Source: JAPYTY01 sp036338435
Lineage (GTDB): Bacteria > Acidobacteriota > UBA6911 > RPQK01 > JADFOI01
Assembly (NCBI GenBank): GCA_036338435.1
Contig: JAYZCG010000040.1
Coordinates: 1-64,000, forward strand
Length of the DNA stretch: 64,000 nt
Reading direction: 5' to 3'
Shown here piece by piece: positions 54,305 through 62,547 of the stretch. Numbering within the stretch: position 1 is the first letter of the stretch; the number at the start of each line of letters is the position of its first letter. The translations under genes and the position numbers were made by a program. The notes under the pieces are model-generated. The model was not told where the DNA came from and ran no database searches. It saw nothing but the letters and a program-made list of their open reading frames with translations.

Positions 54305-54317
54305 AATATCATTTGAC
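54301..54317. promoter_or_regulatory. Second palindrome GTCAAAT-ATC-ATTTGAC
   Basis: Perfect seven-base inverted arms around three bases, overlapping the last four bases of the larger repeat. The GTCA element is shared with the outer end of that repeat, so it may be a second binding site of the same regulator or of a second factor controlling the divergent gene at 54390. Confidence 0.5.
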
Positions 54318-54389
54318 CAATTTACTTCAGCAGGATAAACCGTCGTCTACTACAATACTTGTAGCTGTCCAGAGGGAGAAGGAGGAGCT

Positions 54390-54752
54390 ATGGCCACACA
54401 AGATATATGTTGTACGATCGTTCCCTACTTCAAGGTTCACGAAGGCCAGTTAGAGATTTTCAGATCGTTATGCAAACAATTTGTCGAGAAGACTAGAAGC
54501 GAGCCTCAGTGCCTCTACTATGGCTTTAGTTTTGATGGTGATCAGGTACATTGCCGTGAAGGATATGAGGGGGCCGAAGCGGTTCTAACTCATCTTAAGA
54601 ATGTAGCTTCTCTTCTGGAAAAGGCCTTAGCGATTGCCGATTTGACTCGTCTAGAGGTACACGGTCCAGAGGAGGAATTGGCACGTCTCCGGGAACCCCT
54701 TAAGGATCTGAGCCCTCAGTTTTTTAGTTTAGAATATGGTTTTCGCCGATGA
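54390..54752 (+). CDS. ABM-domain protein (putative quinol monooxygenase)
   Basis: A 120-residue dimeric alpha-beta barrel protein of the antibiotic biosynthesis monooxygenase superfamily: TIVPYFKVHEGQLEIFRSLC near 9-28, EPQCLYYGFSFDGD near 37-50, YEGAEAVLTHLKNV near 58-71. Members oxidise quinols or aromatic substrates without cofactor, or degrade haem. Strong AGGAGG before the ATG. Divergent from the molybdate regulator, with the two palindromes between, so it may be under the same control. Substrate unknown. Confidence 0.75.
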   Translation: MATQDICCTIVPYFKVHEGQLEIFRSLCKQFVEKTRSEPQCLYYGFSFDGDQVHCREGYEGAEAVLTHLKNVASLLEKALAIADLTRLEVHGPEEELARLREPLKDLSPQFFSLEYGFRR

Positions 54753-54878
54753 GTTTGGTAATGATATTTACTTCTCTTGACCTTGGTTTTGAGGTGCCTG
54801 GTATTATCTGCACTTATTTAGTATCTGATGGGTATGCTAGGCAATAGTTGTTTTTCTAACTGATATTAAGGAGGAAAA

Positions 54879-56750
54879 ATGTATTTAATTCATGGCCTTA
54901 TTTGGGTTTGTTCCGTCGCGGGTTTCCTCGCCGTCTCAGCCTATGGACAGATCTTGCACCCCCTGGTGGCGAGCCAGGGTTATGCGGATCTAATTCTGAT
55001 CAACGGAAAGGTGGTTAGCATGGATGACCGGACCATCGTTCCTAATACCCCAGGAAATATCTACGAAGCAATGGCTGTTAAGGGGAAAAGGATCATGGCT
55101 CTGGGGACAAATGCTGAAATGATGGAATTAGCCGGGTCGGCAACACAAACTATCGATGTGGGGAACAAAACCGTCCTTCCGGGACTAATTCAGCCTCACT
55201 ACCATCTTTTTGGCACAGCTGCGAGGCGATATGGACCTGAGTTTGGTCTGGTCGATCCTAGCGTCAAGTTGACAGTTAAGGCGGAAACTAGCGCTGAAGC
55301 AACTGCCAAGAAGCTAAGAGATACGGTTGTCAATGCCATTGAGGTACAGGATCTAGAAAAGGGACAGTGGATTACCGTTAGTCTTCAGGAAGGAGATGAG
55401 AATCGACGAGGCACTACATTTTCGTGGCTTTACCTGGGAAACATAAATAGAAGGCAGCTAGACCCTGGCACTGAAGACTATCCAGTTCTGGTCAAGACTG
55501 GACTTCAAGGAGTGTTCAACACGGCGGCTATGGAGGCTTTCAAGAAAGAATTTCCAGATTGGGCCGACCATGCGGATCTGGAAAACCCCTTTGGTTCTTC
55601 AGAGAATGGCTATGTCGCTGTTCCCGAGTTGGAAGGCTTAACCTTTGAGTTCTGGTGGAAGGATAAGCCCCTGAGGGATCTTGGCGAAGCCTTGCGTATG
55701 CATGGGAATGACATTCTGGCAAATGGTTATACCACCGTAGCCACCAGAATTTTGTTCCCACGGGTTGTGGCTGCGTTTCATCTTCTCAATCGGGAAGGGA
55801 AAATGCGCCATCGGCTTGCCTATTACATCGAATCACAACGGGGAAATTTCCTAAACATTAAGTCTATTCGTGAGTTCTATAAGGGAATGGGAGCTCCCTG
55901 GACAACTCATTCCTCAGGCCATGAAATGCTGTGGCTTAATGGGATGACCAATGAGGTTTGGGATTCTATCTATAACGAGGTGTGTTTGGGACCTGACGTG
56001 CCAGCTCCTCCAGAAATCAAAGCGCGGGAACGTTGTCCTGGACCCGGCAGTAAGCCTTGGGAGTCAGTCAAAGCTGGAATTGTCAATGGGTGGCGTGCAG
56101 CACAGGTTCATTCTACTTCTAGCCACGGCGGACGGCTCTATTTGCAAATGTTGGAAGAGGCAAGGCAAGAGGCTAATTTATCGGTTGAGGATATTCGTAA
56201 TCTACGATTGACGTTGGAGCACAACGGTCTGTTGGGACTGATCCCTGATGTGATAGAGGGGATAAAAAAATACGGGATTATACTAAATGTCCGAACTGAT
56301 CATTTGGGAGATGCGAGGGAAAACATCAAGGACTATGGAGATGTACTGATTACAAAGAAGTTCACTATGCCCGTTAAGACCTGGATGAACGAGGGCATTC
56401 GGGTCACCTTCGAGGCCCCAGGATTGAATCCCTGGCTGGTTATCAACGAACTAGTGACTCGGATGATCCCGGCTGATGGGCGGGGTGGAACCGATTTGCA
56501 GCCGCTACTTGTAGATGAAGCCATAGACCGCGTTACAGCCCTGAAAATGGAAACTACCTGGGCCGCTGAATACATCATGGCCGAAGACACTCTGGGTACC
56601 CTAGAGGTTGGCAAGTTTGCCGATTGGGTAGTCTTGGAGAAGGATTTTTTTACCTTACCAATTGGTGAAATTCGGGATGGTATTTCTATTGGCATGACCG
56701 GATTGGCGGGCCAAGTGGTCTACGAAAATGATGGGGCTAAAGCCAACTAG
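54879..56750 (+). CDS. Exported metal-dependent amidohydrolase (YtcJ-like)
   Basis: A 623-residue protein with signal peptide (about 1-23). The amidohydrolase layout is visible: beta-sandwich ILINGKVVSMDD near 39-50, VLPGLIQPHYHLFG near 99-112 with His107 and His109 as metal ligands, later QVHSTSSHGGR near 408, LTLEHNGL near 446, and a C-terminal AEDTLGTLEVGKFADWVVLEKD near 567. It resembles YtcJ/imidazolonepropionase-type hydrolases with QPHYH instead of the usual D-x-H-x-H. Strong AAGGAGG upstream. Likely hydrolyses an amide or lactam in the periplasm; substrate unknown. Confidence 0.85.
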   Translation: MYLIHGLIWVCSVAGFLAVSAYGQILHPLVASQGYADLILINGKVVSMDDRTIVPNTPGNIYEAMAVKGKRIMALGTNAEMMELAGSATQTIDVGNKTVLPGLIQPHYHLFGTAARRYGPEFGLVDPSVKLTVKAETSAEATAKKLRDTVVNAIEVQDLEKGQWITVSLQEGDENRRGTTFSWLYLGNINRRQLDPGTEDYPVLVKTGLQGVFNTAAMEAFKKEFPDWADHADLENPFGSSENGYVAVPELEGLTFEFWWKDKPLRDLGEALRMHGNDILANGYTTVATRILFPRVVAAFHLLNREGKMRHRLAYYIESQRGNFLNIKSIREFYKGMGAPWTTHSSGHEMLWLNGMTNEVWDSIYNEVCLGPDVPAPPEIKARERCPGPGSKPWESVKAGIVNGWRAAQVHSTSSHGGRLYLQMLEEARQEANLSVEDIRNLRLTLEHNGLLGLIPDVIEGIKKYGIILNVRTDHLGDARENIKDYGDVLITKKFTMPVKTWMNEGIRVTFEAPGLNPWLVINELVTRMIPADGRGGTDLQPLLVDEAIDRVTALKMETTWAAEYIMAEDTLGTLEVGKFADWVVLEKDFFTLPIGEIRDGISIGMTGLAGQVVYENDGAKAN

Positions 56751-56919
56751 TTTGAACAGGCACTTAAAGTACGGAGTTTGTACAATAGAGATCTTTTTGC
56801 TATTTGGCTAGACTAAATTTTGTTTGTTTCGTGGAAATAAGAATAGCAATATTACAGACTTGTCCGGTCTTCGTATATTTCTCTTAATTACGGTTGTTTT
56901 CTGGGAAACAGGGTTATCA

Positions 56920-57513
56920 ATGAGACAGGAAGCGACACGACGTTTAGATCAAATCTGGGTTAACTGGTGTGAGCAACGCTTGGTTAAGAGGATACTTTCC
57001 GCGTGTCAGTTGGAGCGAGGGGATCTGCTAGATGTTCCTTGTGGCTATGGTCGGTTTGCACCGTTGTTTGCTCGTCTGGGCATCCGGGTTGTGGGAGTTG
57101 ATCTGGATCCCAAGATGGCACTCCTAGCAAGTGAAATGCAGCTTGGGGATAGCAAAGAAAGGAGTATGTGCGCCAGCATTTTTGGGTTACCTTTTGTTGA
57201 CGAATCCTTTGATGCTGCAATTTGTATTCGACTACTACATCTTCGGTTCAGTGGTGCACAACAATTGACGATATTACGGGAGTTAGCTCGGGTCTCTCGA
57301 CGCTACGTGATCATTAGTGTCTATCATTCGACAGCCTTGCACAATGTTGCAAGGTTTTTCAATAGCACACCTGGACGGGTTGCGCCGATGACTAGAGAGC
57401 AACTGAGGAATATTGTTCGAAAGAGCGATCTTGAGATACGGTCAATCTATTCTTTGGCTTCCTACCTACATATGCAGACGTTTGTTGTATTAACAAAGAA
57501 ATACATTAGCTGA
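56920..57513 (+). CDS. Class I SAM-dependent methyltransferase
   Basis: A 197-residue methyltransferase. Motif I LLDVPCGYGRFAPLFARLG with the SAM glycine loop near 40-58, acidic strand-2 end VVGVDLDP near 62-69, and motif post-I FGLPFVDESFDAAICIRLLHL near 93-113 typical of Methyltransf_11. ATG 56920 with AGGG upstream is preferred; a TTG at 56824 would add 32 hydrophobic residues without homology. Target molecule unknown. Confidence 0.82.
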   Translation: MRQEATRRLDQIWVNWCEQRLVKRILSACQLERGDLLDVPCGYGRFAPLFARLGIRVVGVDLDPKMALLASEMQLGDSKERSMCASIFGLPFVDESFDAAICIRLLHLRFSGAQQLTILRELARVSRRYVIISVYHSTALHNVARFFNSTPGRVAPMTREQLRNIVRKSDLEIRSIYSLASYLHMQTFVVLTKKYIS

Positions 57514-57599
57514 TGGTTGGGTTGATGGAGTTAGCTCATATTGTTGTGAGAGTGAGTTGATGTGCAGCGAACAGGACCTCAAACACTCTGCAACATATT

Positions 57600-58583
57600 T
57601 CACCTGGGATTTAGTTCAGTGCGCGCCTGATGGATTATAGTTCGAAGGCCTTTGGTGTTACCGTGAAGCGAGATGTAGAGTCGATCGAGCTCATATTGAG
57701 CCTTCATGACATTGGTTCCGTTCAAGGCAACTGCTTTTGCCAGAGATATAACAGCTTCGTCAGTTCTTCTGGTTCCCCAATAGATCAATCCTAATCGATA
57801 GTATGTGAAATCATTGTGATCATCATAACGGAGTGATGTTTCAAAGTTGTCGCGTGCTTTGTTTGTATTTTTACCGGTATAAGCTGTTTCGGCAATTGCC
57901 CGGTAGCAAAATCCACGCACTCGATCCAACTGGGCATTCCATTCCCGGATACTTTGGGCGTCTGGTTTTTTTGCTATTTCGGTCACCTGCAGTGCCTGTT
58001 TTGCATAAAGTTCACTATTCGTGAAGTCACTGGCACCCCAATATGAATTGGAGAGTTCAACTAGAACTTCAAGGTTATTTGGATCGTGTTGGATTATGCG
58101 CTGGCCCCACTTGCGAAAATTTATATCATCGTTGAGGGATTGGTAAGCACGAGTGATTAAATAGGCGATGTCTGAACTGGGTGAATCATTGTACAGTTTA
58201 CTGCCGAATTCTATAAGCTTGTGGCTGTTTCCAAGGTGTTGATAAGCCTCAGTGGCGGCACGTATAGAGGCAGAATCATTGGGCCGGTGGCGCAAAAAGT
58301 TTTCCGCTACGCTTGCCAACTGTTCCCACTGGCGTTGTTTACGAATTTGGGCATAAGACAGTCCGTACAGATAAGAGATATTTAAATCTAATGCCGACTC
58401 TTTGTAGGTCGTCACAAACTGGATCAGTAAAACCCGCTGCTTAGCTTTATCTGTTTCTACCTCAGCTTTTTGATAGAGTTCATACTCTTCCGCATAGGTC
58501 GTACTTTCCTGCGATCCAAGCACGTTTTCCATCAGGCTTGAAGAAATAAAAGCTATTACGATACCCAGCACTGCAGCTCGCAT
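57600..58583 (-). CDS. Exported TPR-repeat protein
   Basis: A 327-residue protein with signal peptide (about 1-23) and several tetratricopeptide-like helical pairs, clearest near 190-215 (ELSNSYWGASDFTNSELYAKQAL) and 246-300 (ARDNFETSLRYDDHNDFTYYRLGLIYWGTRRTDEA, shown in part). A scaffold for periplasmic interaction is expected; partner unknown. AAGGAG six bases before the start. No operon partner evident. Confidence 0.75.
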   Translation of the reverse strand: MRAAVLGIVIAFISSSLMENVLGSQESTTYAEEYELYQKAEVETDKAKQRVLLIQFVTTYKESALDLNISYLYGLSYAQIRKQRQWEQLASVAENFLRHRPNDSASIRAATEAYQHLGNSHKLIEFGSKLYNDSPSSDIAYLITRAYQSLNDDINFRKWGQRIIQHDPNNLEVLVELSNSYWGASDFTNSELYAKQALQVTEIAKKPDAQSIREWNAQLDRVRGFCYRAIAETAYTGKNTNKARDNFETSLRYDDHNDFTYYRLGLIYWGTRRTDEAVISLAKAVALNGTNVMKAQYELDRLYISLHGNTKGLRTIIHQARTELNPR

Positions 58584-58788
58584 TTGAGACTCCTTAGTCC
58601 ATTGATTATTTACGGGTCAGTTTGGCAACCTATCATAATTGGCCTGCCCTTGGTGGAGAAAATGGGGCAATGATTTTCTTGTCCCTATAACACAGTACAT
58701 ACATCTTGGTGAATCCTGTCATTGCCTAAGATCAACTGTGCGGTAGTAGAAAGTCAGTGTTGGCTGGGTGACGAGAAGCTAGATAAGG

Positions 58789-59676
58789 TCACCGGAGTGT
58801 TTTGTTAAAGAAGTCAACGGTCCGTTGCCAAGCCAAAGTGGCCGCTTCTTCGTCATAGCGTGGTGTTGTGTCATTATGAAATCCATGATTGACCTCTTCA
58901 TACAAGTGATTAGTATAGGCTATTCCGTTTGCTTGTAGAGAGGCCTCGTAATCTGGCCAGCCTGCGTTGATGCGTTGATCTAGGCCTGCATAGTGAAGTA
59001 GGAGAGGTGCTTTGATTTTGCTAACATCTTCAGCATTGGGTTGCCCCCCATAGAAGGCAACTGATGCGTTTAAATCTGGGATTCTAACTGCTAGTGCATT
59101 CGCCATACTTCCACCAAAGCAAAAACCCACAACTCCAATTTTTCCGTTGCATTCGGGATGGTTTTTTAGGTAGCTTGCAGCAGCTATAAAATCTTCCGTC
59201 ATCGTTGTCCGGTCAAGCTGTTGCTGGAGAGCCCGACCCTCGTCGTCATTACCTGGATATCCGCCCAGGGGTGTCAGAGCATCCGGTGCCAAGGCCAAAA
59301 AGTTCGCTAGTCCGACGCGGCGTGCTACATCCCTAATATGAGGGTTAAGACCACGGTTTTCGTGGATGACTAGAACTCCGGGTAAAGCACCTTTGGCATT
59401 CGCAGGCCGAGCTAAGTAGGCCTTGATGATATCGGAACCTTTTGGTGAAGGGTATTCAATCATTTCAAGCTGAAGACGTGCGTCATCTTTAGCAATTTGT
59501 TGGGCCTGGGCATATTGTGGATTCAGACTTTCAAGTATGGCTGTAGCTGTTAAACCACCCGCTGCAAACTTAGAGGCACTATGTAAGAATTCACGGCGTG
59601 TGATAAAACCATGAACATATTTATCAAAGAGATCGAGGAGGTTTTGATCAAAGGCTTTGGATTGTTTTTGTTTCAT
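58789..59676 (-). CDS. Tat-exported dienelactone hydrolase family protein
   Basis: A 295-residue alpha/beta hydrolase. The twin-arginine motif TRREFLHSASKFAAGG (26-41) precedes a hydrophobic stretch, so folded export by Tat is likely. Catalytic elements: Cys186 in VGFCFGGS, Asp near 236 in YAGLDQRIN and His near 266 in VNHGFHND, the dienelactone hydrolase triad; HENRGLNPHIRDVARR gives the family loop. Carboxymethylenebutenolidase-like annotation fits, but true substrate is open. AAAGGAG upstream. Confidence 0.88.
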   Translation of the reverse strand: MKQKQSKAFDQNLLDLFDKYVHGFITRREFLHSASKFAAGGLTATAILESLNPQYAQAQQIAKDDARLQLEMIEYPSPKGSDIIKAYLARPANAKGALPGVLVIHENRGLNPHIRDVARRVGLANFLALAPDALTPLGGYPGNDDEGRALQQQLDRTTMTEDFIAAASYLKNHPECNGKIGVVGFCFGGSMANALAVRIPDLNASVAFYGGQPNAEDVSKIKAPLLLHYAGLDQRINAGWPDYEASLQANGIAYTNHLYEEVNHGFHNDTTPRYDEEAATLAWQRTVDFFNKTLR

Positions 59677-59846
59677 GGGGGTTGCTCCTTTGTACTAGAT
59701 ACTTCGTATCTTATTCTATATTTGGGAGCAGAAGCCAGTGATCTTGTGAGTTAATTGTTTAGTATTACAAAAGAGTCATTTGCATCCAAAATAGTTCACA
59801 TTACGAACTGCAGAGGTAAGGATGACAACAACGAAGGGAAAATTAT

Positions 59847-60605
59847 ATGAAAAGGCTTAAGGAACGTGTTGCGATAGTAACTGGGGCTGCCCAGGGTATT
59901 GGTGCGGCTTTTGCCCGGGGTATGGCACTGGAAGGAGCCCGAATTGCCATCGCTGATTTAGACAGCGGGATGAAGATAGTGGAAGAGATCCAGGCCGCAG
60001 GGGGTGAGGCAATAGATGTCCCAACTGACGTAGCAGATGAAGAGGCGTGTGCCTCTATGGTGGATAGCACGGTTAGAGCATTTGGAAAAGTCGACATTTT
60101 GGTCAACAATGCTGCCGTATTTACTAGTGTCGAGCGCAAGCCGTTTACTGACATCTTAGTTGCAGAGTGGGATCAGTTAATGGCCGTTAATGTTAAGGGC
60201 GTGTGGCTGTGTTGTAAGGCGGTGGTTCCAGAGATGCGTAAACATAGTTACGGGAAAATTATTAATATTGCAACGGGTAGAATTTTTAAGGGTGCACCAT
60301 TTTTCCTGCACTATGATGCTTCCAAAGCAGCCGTTGTAGGGATAACCCGCTCTTTGGCCCGTGAAGTGGGCGATGATAACATTTGCGTAAATGCTATTGC
60401 CCCTGGCTCAACCATGAGTGAAAACATTCGTAAGCGTACCAATTGGAAGGGGGGAGGGCCTGAGAAAACCCGTTCTTCTCGTGCCCTTAAACGCGATGAG
60501 GTTCCCGAAGACTTAATTGGAGCGTGTACTTTCTTCGCCTCAGCCGAAAGTGAGTTCATTACTGGACAAACTCTAATCGTTGATGGTGGATCTGCAATGC
60601 ACTAG
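59847..60605 (+). CDS. Short-chain dehydrogenase/reductase
   Basis: Classical SDR of 252 residues: cofactor loop VTGAAQGIGAAFARG at 11-25, Asp37 in IADLDS favouring NAD, NNAAVF near 87, and catalytic YDASKAA near 154 with the Ser replaced in position by IATGRIF, where the usual Ser/Thr of the SDR triad reads T144-G-R. Ends with TGQTLIVDGGSAMH as usual. AAGGG upstream of the ATG. Divergent from the dienelactone hydrolase gene. Substrate unknown. Confidence 0.88.
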   Translation: MKRLKERVAIVTGAAQGIGAAFARGMALEGARIAIADLDSGMKIVEEIQAAGGEAIDVPTDVADEEACASMVDSTVRAFGKVDILVNNAAVFTSVERKPFTDILVAEWDQLMAVNVKGVWLCCKAVVPEMRKHSYGKIINIATGRIFKGAPFFLHYDASKAAVVGITRSLAREVGDDNICVNAIAPGSTMSENIRKRTNWKGGGPEKTRSSRALKRDEVPEDLIGACTFFASAESEFITGQTLIVDGGSAMH

Positions 60606-60804
60606 CTTATTTGTTGGCCTATTTTCATGTGTCTGCTTTTGGGAAATAACTGCGACGATGGAGTACGTAACGAGAACTGCTGTGAGAGATATTTTCTGAT
60701 TTCTTGGATGAAGCGTATTGAATCAGCTTACTTTTGGGCGGATCTTTTGGGAACAATGCCACATAGTTTGTCGATGATATACTGCAAAGCAGAAGGGGAT
60801 CACT

Positions 60805-61239
60805 ATGGAAATACAAAATTATAGCAACCATCGACATTTTGTAATGGGCTATCACATTGTTTTATTTGGGATACTAATACTGACTCTAATAGGTTCTGTC
60901 GTTAATGTAATTCAGTCTCTGGGAGATCATCAGCGCCAATATAGTGCGTTTCTAATAGCGGTAATGATGGTTGCTATGTTCATGATTGCATTCTTTAGTC
61001 GTAGCTTTGCTTTAAAGGCACAGGATCGAGCAATTAGAGCCGAGGAGAATTTCAGACATTATGTACTTGCGAGTAAACGGTTGGATCCCAGGGTGACCAC
61101 TCGTCAAGTTGTTGGCCTTCGCTTTGCCGCGGATGAGGAGTTTGTGGATTTAGCACGTAAAGCCGTCGAGGAGAGCTTGTCGGAGAACGAAATTAAAAAG
61201 GCAGTAAAAAACTGGCGTGCCGATACTTATCGAGTATGA
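60805..61239 (+). CDS. DUF6526 family membrane protein
   Basis: A 144-residue protein with two transmembrane helices (about 13-36 and 46-68) and a conserved cytoplasmic helix-rich tail: FALKAQDRAIRAEENFRHYVL near 68-88, RLDPRVTTRQVVGLRFAADEEF near 90-111, EIKKAVKNWRADTYRV at the end. That tail is the DUF6526 signature. Function unknown. AAGGGG precedes the ATG. Stand-alone gene. Confidence 0.8.
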   Translation: MEIQNYSNHRHFVMGYHIVLFGILILTLIGSVVNVIQSLGDHQRQYSAFLIAVMMVAMFMIAFFSRSFALKAQDRAIRAEENFRHYVLASKRLDPRVTTRQVVGLRFAADEEFVDLARKAVEESLSENEIKKAVKNWRADTYRV

Positions 61240-61398
61240 CACTCTCTTATTGGATATGGTTTTTGGAATAGACAATGTGCAGGTCTGAATGTTCGACCTG
61301 TGAATTTTAGAAATACAAAAAAATAAAGTACTGCTCCTTGTCTTTTCAGAGGGACTATCCGTTACATGGATAAACTATTTTCGTGGAGGACCAGCAAG

Positions 61399-61872
61399 AT
61401 GAAACAATCGATGGGTGTAGCGACGTTATGTGTTGCCATTTTATTGACGACTTCCGTTAGAGCTAACGATGTCGAAGATGTACAAGAGGCCTATACAAAG
61501 CACATTATGCTTTCCAGAACTGGTCAAGTGGAGCTTTTTGTGGATCAACACTTCCCTGGGCACAGTGCTTTTGGTCCTACAGGAGGAATGCTGACTCGGT
61601 ACGATTCTCCCGAGGAGGAAAAAAAATCCAGGAGCCGTATGAGACAGCCCGTCTATACATCTCTGGCCAACATTCTTCGCCATTTAGAAGTCAGAGTATA
61701 TGGAGATGCAGCCGTGGTTACAGGATATCTGGATGGGCCTATCACTCTGACTGACGGTAGCCGACGACAAGGAACCAGACGAGTTACAGCGGTGTGGATC
61801 AGACAGGGAACTGAATGGCGGGAAGTCCACGATCACATGTCGCCTCTGATTTCTACGACAAGAGCTGAGTAG
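61399..61872 (+). CDS. Exported NTF2-like (DUF4440/SnoaL-type) protein
   Basis: A 157-residue protein with a signal peptide (about 1-22, ending SVRAND) and one NTF2-like cone-shaped domain: VEDVQEAYTKHIMLSRTGQ, LRHLEVRVYGDAAVVTGYLDG near 95-115, RRVTAVWIRQGTEWREVHDHMS near the end. ATG 61399 with GGAGG nine bases upstream gives a proper signal peptide; ATG 61366 would add 11 residues. Function open. Confidence 0.72.
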   Translation: MKQSMGVATLCVAILLTTSVRANDVEDVQEAYTKHIMLSRTGQVELFVDQHFPGHSAFGPTGGMLTRYDSPEEEKKSRSRMRQPVYTSLANILRHLEVRVYGDAAVVTGYLDGPITLTDGSRRQGTRRVTAVWIRQGTEWREVHDHMSPLISTTRAE

Positions 61873-62087
61873 TGACGCTGTCCTCAAAAGAATGTATTGA
61901 TTCTGAATAGCGATGCAAGCCACATCAGTCTAGATGCGTTTTTATATGGTTGAATCATGTTTGATGCCTCCAGAAATACAGATGCATATGAGAGTCAACC
62001 TAAACAACGATTTCTCAATATTGCAGATTGGATCCTTGTTCAAACCAATGCTATATTGATCCTGTTCTGAGCGGACAATCCTTGTTT

Positions 62088-62522
62088 ATGAATATTGAAG
62101 ACGTTACCGTCGTTACGGATGAATTGGTCGAAGAGTTGGGGCGGCTGATGACTCAACTCAGTCAATCGGCTTCACCACTCACACATGAAGAACTTCAGCA
62201 AATAGTTGATGCCGAGGGCATTTATCTATTAGTAGCAAAAGATAGTGAGAACGTTGTGGGAACACTCACGCTGGTTTTGTTTCGGATCCCCACGGGCGTA
62301 CGTGCTTGGATTGAAGATGTGGTGGTCGATGAACTTGCGCGAGGATTGGGTATTGGGAAAGCTCTGAGCCGTAGAGCGTTGGTTCTTGCTAAAGAGAATG
62401 GAGCACGAACTGTGGATCTCACTTCCCGTCCCAGTCGAGAAGCAGCAAATCACCTCTATCAGCGTTTAGGTTTTAAACCTCGCAATACTAATGTCTATAG
62501 GTATTTACTGGAGTCGAATTAA
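62088..62522 (+). CDS. GNAT-family N-acetyltransferase
   Basis: A 144-residue acetyltransferase. Motif A reads IEDVVVDELARGLGIGKALSRRAL near 80-103 with the acetyl-CoA loop RGLGIGKA, followed by VDLTSRPSREAANHLYQRLGF near 117-137. TTG at 62028 in frame is an alternative start. Substrate unknown (amine or amino-group). Followed after 25 bases by the symporter gene, same strand. Confidence 0.85.
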   Translation: MNIEDVTVVTDELVEELGRLMTQLSQSASPLTHEELQQIVDAEGIYLLVAKDSENVVGTLTLVLFRIPTGVRAWIEDVVVDELARGLGIGKALSRRALVLAKENGARTVDLTSRPSREAANHLYQRLGFKPRNTNVYRYLLESN

Positions 62523-62547
62523 CAAATAAAAAATCGGACATATAACT

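Noticed and set aside
60627..60824. 65-codon frame upstream of the DUF6526 gene, and the opposing 76-codon frame
   Set aside because: Overlap each other and the DUF6526 start, no ribosome site and no family features.
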